Shown: positions 34,748 to 43,956 of the stretch, piece by piece
How positions within the stretch are numbered: position 1 is the first letter of the stretch
Layout: each line of letters begins with the position of its first letter
Notes under the pieces: model-generated
The model's input: only the letters and a program-made list of their open reading frames with translations
What the model was told of the DNA's origin: nothing
The model's database searches: none
From: Myxococcus stipitatus
Lineage (GTDB): Bacteria; Myxococcota; Myxococcia; Myxococcales; Myxococcaceae
Length of the DNA: 64,000 nucleotides
Reading direction: 5' to 3'
Assembly: GCF_037414475.1 (NCBI RefSeq)
Contig: NZ_CP147913.1
Location: 3,348,001 to 3,412,000 of the forward strand
Translations under genes and position numbers: made by a program

Positions 34748-35606
34748 ACAGCCGCGCGCCCAGCCGGGCGACGGTGTCCGCGTGAGCCACCGCCGCCGCC
34801 CCACCCACCCAGACCCGGAGGTCCTCCGGCAGCGCGCGCATGAGCCGGGCCAGCGTGTCGCGAAAGGCCTCCTTGCCGGAGTCGGTGACCGCCGACAGCC
34901 CCACCAGCTCAGGCCGCAGCCTCGCCACCGCGCGCCCCAGGTCTCCAGCCGGAACCCGCTGCCCCAACAGCGTCACCTGGAAGCCCGAGTGGCGCAGACG
35001 CAACGCCACCGCGAGCAGCCCCAGCTCGTGCTCCTCGTCCGGGAAGCACGCGAGCACCGCGTGGCGCTTGCCGCCCTCGGGAGCCGCATGCAGCAGGCTC
35101 ACCAATCGGGCACGCACCACCTGCGTCACCAGGTGCTCCTGCGCCACCGACAGCTCGCCGACGTGCCAACGCTCGCCCACCTCGCGTTGGAGCGGCACCA
35201 GCACCCCCTCGAAGGCCTTGAGCGGAGGCAGCGCGGCCAGCACGTCATCCACCACCGCGGAGACACCGCCCTGGTCATACGCCTCGGCCGCCAGCAGCAC
35301 CGCGTCCCGCCAGAAGGCCAGCCCCGCGCCAGCGCCCTGCAAATCGCCATTCGCCGCGGGCGTGGTGGTCAGCTCGGAGAGCAACTGAGGCAACAGCTTC
35401 GCCGCTTCGCTGATGGCCACGCCCTCGTCGGTCAGCTTCTTCAACCGCTTGAGCACGGCCACGTCCCGCTCCGTGTAGACGCGATAGCCCGCGGGTGTTC
35501 GCAACGGCTGAAGCACTCCGTAGCGACGCTCCCAGGCGCGGATGAGCTCCACCCGAACGCCTGACAGCTCCGCGGCCACGTGGATTCGGTAGGTACGCTC
35601 GGCCAT
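34704..35606 (-). CDS. carH: MerR-family B12-dependent photoreceptor repressor CarH
   Basis: 300 residues: an N-terminal MerR winged helix (WERRYGVLQPLRTPAGYRVY), a four-helix bundle and a C-terminal cobalamin domain with the E-x-H-x-x-G motif as EEHELG. RWHVGELSVAQEHLVTQ contains the Trp-His and Glu-His positions that contact adenosylcobalamin in characterised CarH proteins. CarH tetramers with AdoB12 repress carotenoid genes in the dark, and light breaks the Co-C bond. It is the last gene of the carotenoid operon, nine bases after carA, so it represses its own synthesis. Identification rests on motifs and on the known Myxococcus gene order. Confidence 0.95.
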   Translation of the reverse strand: MAERTYRIHVAAELSGVRVELIRAWERRYGVLQPLRTPAGYRVYTERDVAVLKRLKKLTDEGVAISEAAKLLPQLLSELTTTPAANGDLQGAGAGLAFWRDAVLLAAEAYDQGGVSAVVDDVLAALPPLKAFEGVLVPLQREVGERWHVGELSVAQEHLVTQVVRARLVSLLHAAPEGGKRHAVLACFPDEEHELGLLAVALRLRHSGFQVTLLGQRVPAGDLGRAVARLRPELVGLSAVTDSGKEAFRDTLARLMRALPEDLRVWVGGAAAVAHADTVARLGARLFSDEGDWERLLGDE

Positions 35607-35615
35607 GGGATGAGG

Positions 35616-36482
35616 TCAGGAGCGATTCTGCGCGCTTCGCGCCTGATTCCACAGGGCAATCAGCTCCTGAGCGGACTCCGCGTACCGAGCCCCCAAGTTG
35701 AAGGTGGTCATCAGATGCTCGCGAGCCCCCGGCCCGCCCACCACGACGGGCATGGGCGAACAAGCCCGTAGCGCCCCTTCCAGCAGGGATTGAAATTCAG
35801 TCCGTTCCCGTTCCTGCACGAACGACAGCGCCACCATGTCCGGGGACAGCTGCTCACAGGCGGCGCGCAACGCGTCAGCCGGAGTATCCGCCCCCATCAT
35901 CGTCACGCGCCAGCCCTTGCGCTTGAGCTGGACGCCCAGGCCCAGCAATCCCCCCTCGTGGAAGTCCCCAGGCGGGCACGCCAGGAGTGCCCGAGGACCC
36001 AGGGCATGACTCTCCACGCTCGACAGCACCTGCCACAGCCGATGGCGGACCAGGGCGGACGCCACGTGCTCGCGGGCGATGTCCAGCCGGGAGCCCATCT
36101 CGCGCAGCAGCGGCAGGAGGAGGCCGTCGCAGTACGTGTCCACGTCCAGGGCTTGCCGCGCCGTCTCCAGCACCCGCGTCATCTCGTCGCTGTCCATCAG
36201 CAGCGCTGCGGGCCAGAAGCACTCCTGGAGCCGCTCCGCTCCAGGCGGCATGTCCCGCGACGCGCTGACGACCATGGCGATGGCCTCGCTCACCGACAGC
36301 CCGTCCAGTTGGACGAGCCTCGCGACGCGGCGGACCGCATCCACCTCCTCGCGTGAATACACGCGGTAGTTGTTGCCCTCCGAGCGCATGGGGCGGGGAA
36401 AACCGTAGCGCCGCTCCCAGGCTCGCAGCGTCGGCTCGCGGATGCCGGTCAGCCGGGCCATGGCGCGGATGCGAACCCTCAT
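35616..36482 (-). CDS. carA: MerR-family repressor CarA of the carotenoid operon
   Basis: 288 residues, the length of Myxococcus xanthus CarA as I recall it. The MerR-type DNA-binding domain (WERRYGFPRPMRSEGNNYRVYS) is followed by a B12-binding domain with D-x-H-x-x-G as DFHEGG. In M. xanthus CarA binds the operator upstream of crtE and is inactivated by the antirepressor CarS; its B12 domain is not needed for that repression. ATG 36482 overlaps the acyltransferase stop (ATGA), and carH follows after nine bases. Residue differences from CarH in the B12-contact segment agree with distinct roles. Confidence 0.95.
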   Translation of the reverse strand: MRVRIRAMARLTGIREPTLRAWERRYGFPRPMRSEGNNYRVYSREEVDAVRRVARLVQLDGLSVSEAIAMVVSASRDMPPGAERLQECFWPAALLMDSDEMTRVLETARQALDVDTYCDGLLLPLLREMGSRLDIAREHVASALVRHRLWQVLSSVESHALGPRALLACPPGDFHEGGLLGLGVQLKRKGWRVTMMGADTPADALRAACEQLSPDMVALSFVQERERTEFQSLLEGALRACSPMPVVVGGPGAREHLMTTFNLGARYAESAQELIALWNQARSAQNRS

Positions 36483-37156
36483 GGCGACACGCCTCGGACC
36501 GAGTCCCATCGCTCGGCCACGCCGCGCGCGCCGGCGATCTTGAGCGTGAAGCCCTCGAGCGTCGTCGCCGAGAGGAGCCGCCGCACCACGGACTCCAGCC
36601 CCGACTGGAAGACGGGCAGGGGCCCGGGTGGGTGGGGTGTTCCCACTTCCAGCAGCACGTCCGGGCGCTCGTGCTCGAAGAAGGTGTAGCGCACGCCGAT
36701 GGGGACACACTCCACCCGAGACACCCGGCCCAGCAGCTCCACGCCGCGCTCCAGCCGCAAGGGCAGCTCACCCGGGGGGCGGTGTTCCCCCTCGGGAAAG
36801 ACATACAGCGCCGCGCGAGGGCGCTGGAGCAGCTCGCGCGCGTAGCGCAGCGACTCCACGGAGGAGCAAGGGTCCGTGCGGCGGATGCTGAAGGCGCCGA
36901 TGCGCGCCAGGAAGCGATAGCGGCGGAGGTTCTCCTCCTCCATCAGACAGTAGCCATCCCACCCCGCTACCCGGGACAGCTGGTGGAGCATGAAGCCGTC
37001 CCACCAGTTGGTGTGGTTCAGGTACACGAGCCGGCCCGGCCCCGGAGCGGGGAGCTCACCGCGCACCCAGAGCCCTCGGAACGCCGAGCGGAACTTCCGT
37101 CCGATGTACGCGTCGAGCACCCACCCGAAGGGCCCACCCTTGGCCGCGGGAATCAC
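36479..37156 (-). CDS. PlsC-type acyltransferase of the carotenoid operon (orf9)
   Basis: 225 residues starting with GTG, which overlaps the crtYd stop. The acyltransferase motif HX4D is present as NHTNWWDGF, and FPEGEHRPPG is the second PlsC-type block. In the Myxococcus operon the equivalent gene lies between crtYd and carA. It is thought to add a fatty acyl group to the glycosylated carotenoid, giving myxobacton-type esters. It is probably a membrane-associated cytoplasmic-face enzyme. The acyl donor is not evident. Confidence 0.85.
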   Translation of the reverse strand: MIPAAKGGPFGWVLDAYIGRKFRSAFRGLWVRGELPAPGPGRLVYLNHTNWWDGFMLHQLSRVAGWDGYCLMEEENLRRYRFLARIGAFSIRRTDPCSSVESLRYARELLQRPRAALYVFPEGEHRPPGELPLRLERGVELLGRVSRVECVPIGVRYTFFEHERPDVLLEVGTPHPPGPLPVFQSGLESVVRRLLSATTLEGFTLKIAGARGVAERWDSVRGVSP

Positions 37157-37512
37157 GGTGCGCGGGCCTCCTGCTTCTTCGCGAGCAGCTCCACCAGCCC
37201 CGTGAAGAGGGCGAGGCCCAGCGACACCAGCACGCTGGTCACGAGGAAGAAGATGACCTCCTCCAGCGGCACCACGCCCAGGTACACGCCGAGGTGAAGC
37301 CCCTCGCCGAAGTTCCAGATGCCCGTGGTGATGGCCAGGTGGTCCGCCACCGCGAGGTACAGGCCCACGATGAAGGCGGGGGGCAGCACCGCGCGCAGCA
37401 CCGCGCCCGAGCGCGCCTTGTAGTGATGCACCAGCATCGCCAGTTGGAACACGATGACGGGCAACGTCCACGCCAACAGGTGGATGAGATAGGCCCAGCG
37501 CGTCTCCATCAT
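37153..37512 (-). CDS. crtYd: Lycopene cyclase subunit CrtYd
   Basis: 119 residues with three hydrophobic spans. The VPLEEVIFFL motif is the conserved PLEE(x)2FF of heterodimeric CrtYc/CrtYd-type lycopene cyclases. With CrtYc it cyclises one or both ends of lycopene-type carotenoids. The start overlaps the crtYc stop (ATGA) and the stop overlaps the acyltransferase GTG, so translation is coupled on both sides, favouring equal subunit synthesis. Confidence 0.92.
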   Translation of the reverse strand: MMETRWAYLIHLLAWTLPVIVFQLAMLVHHYKARSGAVLRAVLPPAFIVGLYLAVADHLAITTGIWNFGEGLHLGVYLGVVPLEEVIFFLVTSVLVSLGLALFTGLVELLAKKQEARAP

Positions 37513-37877
37513 GACGACACCTCGCGAGCGGCCAGCGCGGGGACCGGAGCCACTTCGGGCGTGTGCTCCTTGGGAGCCAAGGCGCGGGCCAGTCGCGCCC
37601 GGGCCCAGAGCCCCACGAGCAACGTCTGGAGTCCGAAGAAGAGATACTCCTCGAGCGGCAGGTAGCCCAGCTTGATGCCCCAGATGCGGTGCGCGTCGAA
37701 GCCCCAGAGGCCCCACTTCACCGCGAGGTTGTCCCAGGGCGACGTCGCCGCGTAGACGACCACCAGCAAGAGCCCCATGGGCGCCAGGGTGCGGGCCGTG
37801 AAGGTGCGCCGGTAGCGCCAGACTTGAAAGAGAATGGGCAGCAATACGAACAGCCCTAGAAATCGCGCGTACGTCAT
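37509..37877 (-). CDS. crtYc: Lycopene cyclase subunit CrtYc
   Basis: 122 residues, three membrane spans, and the LPLEEYLFF motif matching that of its partner CrtYd. SPWDNLAVKWGLWGFD is the other conserved block of this family. The two small proteins form a heterodimeric cyclase, as in actinobacteria and Myxococcus. The start overlaps the glycosyltransferase stop. Confidence 0.93.
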   Translation of the reverse strand: MTYARFLGLFVLLPILFQVWRYRRTFTARTLAPMGLLLVVVYAATSPWDNLAVKWGLWGFDAHRIWGIKLGYLPLEEYLFFGLQTLLVGLWARARLARALAPKEHTPEVAPVPALAAREVSS

Positions 37878-39001
37878 CCCGGTCCTCCCGTCAGCTCCGG
37901 CCACACCCGTACCATCCGGCCTCCAGGCAGCAACGCGTACGTGTGTCCGCGCCACGTCACCGTCCCCTGCCGCCCCAGTGAAATCACGAAGGCCGTCAGG
38001 AGCAGCAGCTCTCCCAACATCCAATCCGTCATCGCGCGGCCCCAGCCACGCATCTCTTCCCCCGGGGGTGCGCTCAGCACCGCGAGCCGCAGGGCCAATG
38101 ACACACGCACGCCCACGAGCACCATCACCGCGAGCGACAACCCAGGCGAGCCGAGGAGCGCGGCCAGCAACACCAGGGGCACCGTGGGCGTGAAGAGCAG
38201 CGGCACGGTGGGGAACAGCGCGGGACGGTGACTGGCCAGCACCCGCATCCAACGCGTGAAGCGGGACAAGGGCACATCCCAAGAACCCACCGCTCCGAGG
38301 GGCACGAGCGCGGGTGCGCGGCTCAACGCGACCTCCAGGCCCCGTGCGTGCAGGCGCTTCGACAGCTCCAGGTCCTCGCCGATGTGGTCCGACAGGTGCT
38401 TCAGCTCCTCCCTGGCGGAGGGCGACAACCCCAGGGCCTTGCCGCAGAGGGCCTTCGCGCCCGCGCTCATCACCTGGAGCGCGAGGAAGCTGTGGTGCGT
38501 GTAGCGAAGGAGCCCCGCCATCGCCCGGCCCGCGCCGTCACGCGCATCCACGGGTGTCGGCGCCGCCGTGCTCAACGCCGCGCCCTGAAGGAGCGGCGCC
38601 ACGAGTCCTTCGACCAACGCACCTGTCACCGCGACATCCGCGTCCACGGCGAGCACCACGCGATGGCGCACGGGGAGCGCCTCCAGCGCGTAGAGCAGGT
38701 GCCCCACCTTGCGGTTGGCAGAGGGAGGGTCGCTCGGCAACCAGCTCACACCCGGCGGCAGTCGCGGCCGATAGGGCGATACGACCACCTGCTCCAGAGG
38801 ACCCGCGTAGTCGATGGGCCTGGCGAGGTTCTCGAGCTCTCGCGCCGTCGGCGCGTCGACGGGGCGCAGCAACAGCACGGAGGGCGGAGCGCTCGAAACG
38901 GAAGACACGGGACGCCCGCGCGAGAGGCGGAAGAGGGCCACCACACTGAAGCCCGTGGCCATCACGGCCCAGGCGACACCCACGAGCACGAACACACTCA
39001 C
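37874..39001 (-). CDS. Family 2/21-type glycosyltransferase of the carotenoid operon (orf6)
   Basis: 375 residues. An N-terminal membrane anchor (about 3-25) is followed by a GT-A domain with a D-x-D site (VLAVDADVAVTG), GEDLELSKRL and an (R)xxRW motif (SRFTRWMR), as in ceramide-glucosyltransferase-like enzymes. Several C-terminal membrane spans follow. In this operon it should transfer a sugar to the hydroxylated carotenoid made by CrtC, before acylation by the orf9 product. Start and stop overlap its neighbours by four bases each. Confidence 0.88.
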   Translation of the reverse strand: MSVFVLVGVAWAVMATGFSVVALFRLSRGRPVSSVSSAPPSVLLLRPVDAPTARELENLARPIDYAGPLEQVVVSPYRPRLPPGVSWLPSDPPSANRKVGHLLYALEALPVRHRVVLAVDADVAVTGALVEGLVAPLLQGAALSTAAPTPVDARDGAGRAMAGLLRYTHHSFLALQVMSAGAKALCGKALGLSPSAREELKHLSDHIGEDLELSKRLHARGLEVALSRAPALVPLGAVGSWDVPLSRFTRWMRVLASHRPALFPTVPLLFTPTVPLVLLAALLGSPGLSLAVMVLVGVRVSLALRLAVLSAPPGEEMRGWGRAMTDWMLGELLLLTAFVISLGRQGTVTWRGHTYALLPGGRMVRVWPELTGGPG

Positions 39002-39921
39002 GCCGCGGTCCCCATGCGCGTGCGGAAGTGCGCCATCCAGCGGATGAAGGGCGAGTGGAAGCGGCGAAAGTCAGCCACCTCGCCCATGCAGTCCAGCGAG
39101 TCCTGACGTGCCTCCATGCGTGCATAGAAGGGCGATGACTCGAGCAGCCGCCCCTCGCCCACCACCACATTGCCCGTCTGGAGCCGTGAAGGCACCCGCA
39201 GGCCCCAGCCCGTGATGACGGTGGGCCGCAGCGGAGACTCCGAGCCACTCCCGCACCATACGCCCTCCTCACGCGCCACCATGCGCAGCGGCTCCACCCC
39301 TTCCGGCAGGTGGTAGTCCACCACCGTCGCCTCGCGATGATGCGTCCGGGTCCAATGCCAACCCGCGAGCCGCTCCCCCAACAGCTCATCGCCGTGATTC
39401 GTGTCGTGGTAGCCGAGCCCCTCTTCCTTCACCCCCAAGGAAGGCACCTCGAGCCGGGCCCGCGCACGCGGCGCCACCGCCTGCCAGTAGTGCGGCAGCC
39501 CCGGCATGAGCCGCACCACGTCTCCCGACGGAGTCAGCGGCTCCAGCGAGAGACACGCGCTCACCGGCCGCCCCCACGGCGCCGTCCAATCCTCCACCTC
39601 CATCCGCACCGCCCCGTCGTCGCCGTAGCTCAACGTCGAGCGGCCGATGCGCAGCTGCTTCCCCTGCTCCACCTCCGCGCGAGGGTACTCGCTCAGCACC
39701 CAGAGGCGGCGCACGCCCTCGTGGTACAGCGCGAAGTTCACCGCGCAGTGCTCCATCGGCCCACCGCCGCGCCGCGCGGCCACCGAGTAGCGCGGTGAGA
39801 ACAGCGAGCCCAACATGAAGATGCACACCGCGCTGAAGGGCCCCGCAGAGACATCCGCGTAGAACCAGCGATATGCCCCCGCCTCGCTCGGCGGCATCGC
39901 AATGACTCGCGAGGTGCTCAT
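38998..39921 (-). CDS. crtC: Carotenoid 1,2-hydratase
   Basis: 307 residues of the CrtC (neurosporene/acyclic carotenoid hydratase) family, which adds water to the C-1,2 double bond and gives a tertiary hydroxyl group. Conserved blocks are EAGAYRWFYADV at the N-terminus, GLGYHDTNHGDE near the middle and GWHWTRTHH after it. The hydroxyl formed is the site for glycosylation by the next gene product. ATG 39921 overlaps the crtD stop, and the stop overlaps the glycosyltransferase ATG. Confidence 0.93.
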   Translation of the reverse strand: MSTSRVIAMPPSEAGAYRWFYADVSAGPFSAVCIFMLGSLFSPRYSVAARRGGGPMEHCAVNFALYHEGVRRLWVLSEYPRAEVEQGKQLRIGRSTLSYGDDGAVRMEVEDWTAPWGRPVSACLSLEPLTPSGDVVRLMPGLPHYWQAVAPRARARLEVPSLGVKEEGLGYHDTNHGDELLGERLAGWHWTRTHHREATVVDYHLPEGVEPLRMVAREEGVWCGSGSESPLRPTVITGWGLRVPSRLQTGNVVVGEGRLLESSPFYARMEARQDSLDCMGEVADFRRFHSPFIRWMAHFRTRMGTAA

Positions 39922-41387
39922 GCGCGCCTCCGCAGATGCTCGGAGGCCAGCTCCGCGGCGAAGCGCCCCGACAACATCACCAGCGGAACACCTCCACCAG
40001 GATGGGTCCCCCCGCCCGCGTAGAACAATCCCGGAGTGTTCCCTCTGATGCGCGGGCGCCGGAACGGACCGAACTTGCCGTGCGGCAGGAAGCCATAGAT
40101 GGACCCGCCCGGCGCACCTTGCGCCGCGAGGTCCACCGGCGAGCGCGTGCCCAGGACTCGCACGCGCCCGCGAAGCTCCGGGTAGTGGGCGAAGAGCTTC
40201 TCGAACATCTGCTCCTGCACCCGAACCCCATGCCGCTCCCACGCACGGGCCTCCACCTCCGCCCTCGCCTCCCCCACCGGCAACGCGGGTGCGTTCACCA
40301 TGACGAACAGGCCCGCGCGCCCCGGCGGCGCCATCGTGTCGTCCGAAGCAGACGGGTGGCAGAAGTACACCGTGGGGTCCGACGCGAGCTCTCCACGGAA
40401 CAACTCGTCGAACTCGCGCCGATAGTCTCCGCCGAAGAGCACCGCGTGGTGCGGCAGCGAGGGACGTCCGTCCACCTCCAGCAACAACACGTAGCCAGAG
40501 AGCGCCAGCGACTCATCCCCTCGGCGCAGTGACTCCAACGGGTCCGCGTTCACCACCACGCTGTCGAAGCCCGCGACGTCCGAGCCCACCCCCACGCGAT
40601 AGCCACTCTCCGTGCGCTCGAAGCGGGCCTTCGTCTTCAGATGCACGGTGACGCCGAGCCTGCGCACCGCGCACCCCAACGCCTCCACCAACGCGCCCAC
40701 GCCCCCTCGCACATGGTGGACCCCCATCGCCCGTTCGATGTGTGGAATCAACGCGAACGCCGCGCTCGCCTCGTAGGGTGAAGCCCCCGTGTACGTGGCG
40801 AAGCGGCCCACGTACTGCCGCAGCTCGGGCGTTCGAAGGTGTTTCGCCGCCAGCCCATGCAACGACGACAGCCGCATCCCGGCCAGCACCGCGCCAATCC
40901 CCCGCCGAGCCACCCGCCCCATGAAGCCGGCCATCCCCTCGAACGGCGCCTCCAGATATGGCTCACCCGCGGCCTTCCAGATGGCCTCGGCCTCCTCGAA
41001 GAAACGGCGAAGCCCCGCTCCCTCACCGGGACTCACGCCGTCCGCGCTGGCCACGGTGCGCTCCAGGTCCTTGAACGCGGTGAACGTGCTGCCTCCCGCG
41101 AACCGGTAGGCACACTGCGTCTGAAGCTCGGTGAGCGGAGGCAACAGGTCCAGCGCATCCAGCCGCTCGAAGGTGCCACGCACCAGGTCCGGCAACGTCA
41201 ACAGCGTGGGCCCCGTGTCCAGCGTCACGCCATCCACGGTGACCGCCTGGGCCTTGCCCCCCAACGAGGCACTCCCCTCGAAGAGCGTCACCTCATGGCC
41301 CTCGCGCGCGAGCAGCCCCGCGGCGGTGAGCCCTCCGATGCCGCCGCCCACCACGGCGACACGTCTCCGCAAGCACGCCTCACCCAT
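39918..41387 (-). CDS. crtD: Carotenoid 3,4-desaturase (CrtI-like, second copy)
   Basis: 489 residues of the CrtI/CrtD flavoprotein family. The N-terminal FAD-binding motif is VAVVGGGIGGLTAAGLLARE, and the C-terminal block is GLFYAGGGTHPGGGVPLVML. Its place between crtB and crtC matches crtD in the Myxococcus carB operon, where it acts on hydroxylated intermediates rather than phytoene. Assignment as CrtD rather than a second phytoene desaturase rests on gene order. Start and crtB stop overlap by eight bases. Confidence 0.85.
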   Translation of the reverse strand: MGEACLRRRVAVVGGGIGGLTAAGLLAREGHEVTLFEGSASLGGKAQAVTVDGVTLDTGPTLLTLPDLVRGTFERLDALDLLPPLTELQTQCAYRFAGGSTFTAFKDLERTVASADGVSPGEGAGLRRFFEEAEAIWKAAGEPYLEAPFEGMAGFMGRVARRGIGAVLAGMRLSSLHGLAAKHLRTPELRQYVGRFATYTGASPYEASAAFALIPHIERAMGVHHVRGGVGALVEALGCAVRRLGVTVHLKTKARFERTESGYRVGVGSDVAGFDSVVVNADPLESLRRGDESLALSGYVLLLEVDGRPSLPHHAVLFGGDYRREFDELFRGELASDPTVYFCHPSASDDTMAPPGRAGLFVMVNAPALPVGEARAEVEARAWERHGVRVQEQMFEKLFAHYPELRGRVRVLGTRSPVDLAAQGAPGGSIYGFLPHGKFGPFRRPRIRGNTPGLFYAGGGTHPGGGVPLVMLSGRFAAELASEHLRRRA

Positions 41388-42396
41388 GACGCCGCTCCTC
41401 CAACGCCTCGGGAAGCAGCGGTACCCGCGCGCCTTCCGGCAGCCTGGGCAACACGGACTCGGGACGGATGAACGCTGCGGCGGCCAACGCCAGCTTGCGC
41501 CGCGTCGTCACGTGCGCGCGCGCACGGAACACGTCGTAGTCCCGCGCCTCGATGTCGCGGAGGATGTCGCCATAGATGGCGCCCATCAGCCGCACCATCC
41601 GCTGACTTCCAAAGCCCGTCAGCGACGGCACCCCGTCCGCCGCCTTCGCGTAGTACGAGCGCGCCCGAGCGACCTGGAAGCGCATGAACTCCCGCCACCG
41701 CTCATCCACCGTGCCTCGGCGCAGGTCCTCCTCGGAGAGGCCGAACGCGGCCAGCTCCTCGGCGGGCAGGTACACCCGGCCTCGCTCCAGGTCCTCGCGC
41801 ACGTCGCGCAGGATGTTGGTGAGCTGCATGCCCCGGCCCAGGTCCGCCGCCGGCCGCAGCGCCGTCACGTCCGAGCACCCCAGCACCGGCGTCAGCATCA
41901 ACCCGACGACACCCGCGACCCGGTAGCAATAGAGGTCCAGCTCCGCCCACGTCGCATAGCGGTGCTTCGTCAGGTCCATCTCCATCCCGGAGATGAGGTC
42001 CTGGAAGGGCTGCTCCGGAATCCGGTAGTGCCGCACCGTATGCGCGAGCGCGGCGAACTCCCCCGCGTCCCACGGCGAGCGCGCCACCACCCCCTCGAGC
42101 CGTCCCCCCGGAGGCCCCAGCTCCTCCGACGCCAGCTCCGGCATGGCCACATACAGCTCCGCCACCCTGCGCCGCGCACGGCCCAACCGCACGGACAGCT
42201 CCTCCGTCCCCGAGCCCGCCTCATCCACCAGGTCATCGAGCCGACGGCAGAACGCATACAGCGCGAACGCCGCCTTCCGGCGCTGTCCGAACAACAGATA
42301 CGACGCGAAGAAGAAGCTCTTGGCGTGATGACGCGTCACCCGCCGGGCCAACGCGTACCCCTGGCGCACCAGCGCCCCATCCTCGGAGCCACTCAC
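41380..42396 (-). CDS. crtB: Phytoene synthase
   Basis: 338 residues starting with GTG, which overlaps the crtIa stop (GTGA). Head-to-head prenyltransferase motifs are present: the first Asp-rich site in CRRLDDLVDEAG, the second in QLTNILRDVREDLERGRVYL. It joins two geranylgeranyl diphosphates to phytoene, the first committed step of the pathway. An in-frame extension upstream exists in a different gene's shadow and is not needed. Confidence 0.95.
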   Translation of the reverse strand: MSGSEDGALVRQGYALARRVTRHHAKSFFFASYLLFGQRRKAAFALYAFCRRLDDLVDEAGSGTEELSVRLGRARRRVAELYVAMPELASEELGPPGGRLEGVVARSPWDAGEFAALAHTVRHYRIPEQPFQDLISGMEMDLTKHRYATWAELDLYCYRVAGVVGLMLTPVLGCSDVTALRPAADLGRGMQLTNILRDVREDLERGRVYLPAEELAAFGLSEEDLRRGTVDERWREFMRFQVARARSYYAKAADGVPSLTGFGSQRMVRLMGAIYGDILRDIEARDYDVFRARAHVTTRRKLALAAAAFIRPESVLPRLPEGARVPLLPEALEERRHG

Positions 42397-43949
42397 GCCG
42401 CGACTCCCTTCGACCGCGCCGTCGGCGCACGCTCGCGGGACACCAGCTGCACGCCCCGCTCCCGCGCCCAGTCCGTCAGCCGCTCCGTGACGAGCCGCGC
42501 GGAGATGAGCACCGTGGGCAGCCCCGTCCCAGGCTGCGTGGAGGCACCGACGAAGAAGAGGTTCTTCACCCGCGCGTCCTGATTCGACGGACGGAACGGA
42601 CCTATCTGGAGGAAGTTCTGCGCCAGGCCGAACGCGCTGCCGCGCGCCAGGTTGAACGTCCCCGCCCAGTCGTCCGGCGTGAAGACCCGCTCCACCTCGA
42701 TGTCCGACTCCAGCTTCGGGAAGCCCAGCTCCGCGAGCCGCGCGAACACCTTGGCGCGCACCTTGGGCCCCTCCACCTTCCAGTCCAGCGAGGGATGCTG
42801 ATGCGGCACGGGCACCAGCACGTAGAGCGAGTCCTTGCCCGCGGGCGCCATCGACGCGTCCGTGCGGGTGGGCAGGTTGAGATAGAAGCTCGGGTCCTCC
42901 GGCACGCGGAAGCGCTGGAAGATGTCGTCGAACGAGCCCCGGTAGTCGCGGCCGAACACGACATTGTGATGCAACAGCTCCGGGTACTTCCGGCGCAGCC
43001 CCAGGTAGAGCATGTAGCCGCTGGACGTGTAGCGCAGCGACTCGCGGCGCTTGAGCGTGGTGGCCTCCGGGTCCAGCAGCTTCTCGTAGGCGTAGGGCAG
43101 GTCCGCGTTGCACAACACCGCATCCGCTTCCATCACCTCGCCGCCCTGCAACCGGACCCCCGTGGCGCGCCCGCCCTCCGTGAGGATGCGCTCCACCGGC
43201 GTCCCGTAGTGGACGCGCACGCCCTCCTCCAGGGCCAGGCGCTCCAACGCCTGCGGAATCGCATACAGCCCGCCCTTCGGGAACCAGATGCCCACGCCCA
43301 ATTCGGTGAAGGGCAACAAGCCATACACCGCGGGCGACTCGAAGGGAGACACACCCAGGTACATCGTCTGGAACGTCATCGCCGCGCGCAGCCGGTCGTC
43401 GCGGAAGTAGCGGCTGACGTCCGAGTACATGCGGCGGTGCGCACGCACCTGGAAGATGCGGGCCAGCACGCGTGGGGAGAGATAGTCGGTGATGCCCGCG
43501 TAGTTGCGGCCCACCAGGTGGTCCAGGCTTGTGCGGTACTGGACACGGCCCTGCGCGAGGAAGGCGAGGTAGCGCGCGTAGCTGCCGGGCTCCACGCGCT
43601 CCAGCTCGCGTCCCATGGCGCACAGCTCGGAGGTGAAGGTGACGTCCGAACCATCCCGGAAGTGCAGCCGGTAGTTCGGCTCACACTTGAGCAGCGTCAG
43701 GTAGTCCTCGATTCGACGGCCCAACGCGCGGAAGGTCTCCTCGAACACCTCGGGCATCAGCACGATGGTGGGACCGAGGTCCCAGGTGAACCCGTCCACT
43801 CGCAGCCGGCCGCAGCGCCCACCGGGCGCCCCTGTCTTCTCGACGACCTGCACCTCGAAGCCCTGGCGCGCCAGCCGCGCCGCCGCGGCCAGCCCCCCCA
43901 CGCCCGCGCCCACCACCACCACCCGTCTGCCTTGCGTGCGTCCGCTCAT
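42393..43949 (-). CDS. crtIa: Phytoene desaturase
   Basis: 518 residues with the FAD-binding N-terminus VVVVGAGVGGLAAAARLARQ and the CrtI C-terminal signature NLFFVGASTQPGTGLPTVL. It desaturates phytoene toward zeta-carotene/neurosporene/lycopene. In Myxococcus the operon copy is crtIa and a second desaturase, crtIb (carC), is unlinked; no crtIb is expected here. ATG 43949 lies seven bases after the crtE stop. Its stop is coupled to crtB. Confidence 0.93.
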   Translation of the reverse strand: MSGRTQGRRVVVVGAGVGGLAAAARLARQGFEVQVVEKTGAPGGRCGRLRVDGFTWDLGPTIVLMPEVFEETFRALGRRIEDYLTLLKCEPNYRLHFRDGSDVTFTSELCAMGRELERVEPGSYARYLAFLAQGRVQYRTSLDHLVGRNYAGITDYLSPRVLARIFQVRAHRRMYSDVSRYFRDDRLRAAMTFQTMYLGVSPFESPAVYGLLPFTELGVGIWFPKGGLYAIPQALERLALEEGVRVHYGTPVERILTEGGRATGVRLQGGEVMEADAVLCNADLPYAYEKLLDPEATTLKRRESLRYTSSGYMLYLGLRRKYPELLHHNVVFGRDYRGSFDDIFQRFRVPEDPSFYLNLPTRTDASMAPAGKDSLYVLVPVPHQHPSLDWKVEGPKVRAKVFARLAELGFPKLESDIEVERVFTPDDWAGTFNLARGSAFGLAQNFLQIGPFRPSNQDARVKNLFFVGASTQPGTGLPTVLISARLVTERLTDWARERGVQLVSRERAPTARSKGVAA

Positions 43950-43956
43950 GCTCTCC

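Noticed and set aside
41380-43623. 747-residue minus-strand frame that includes crtB
   Set aside because: Only the part from GTG 42396 is phytoene synthase; the upstream part is a shadow of crtIa in another frame.
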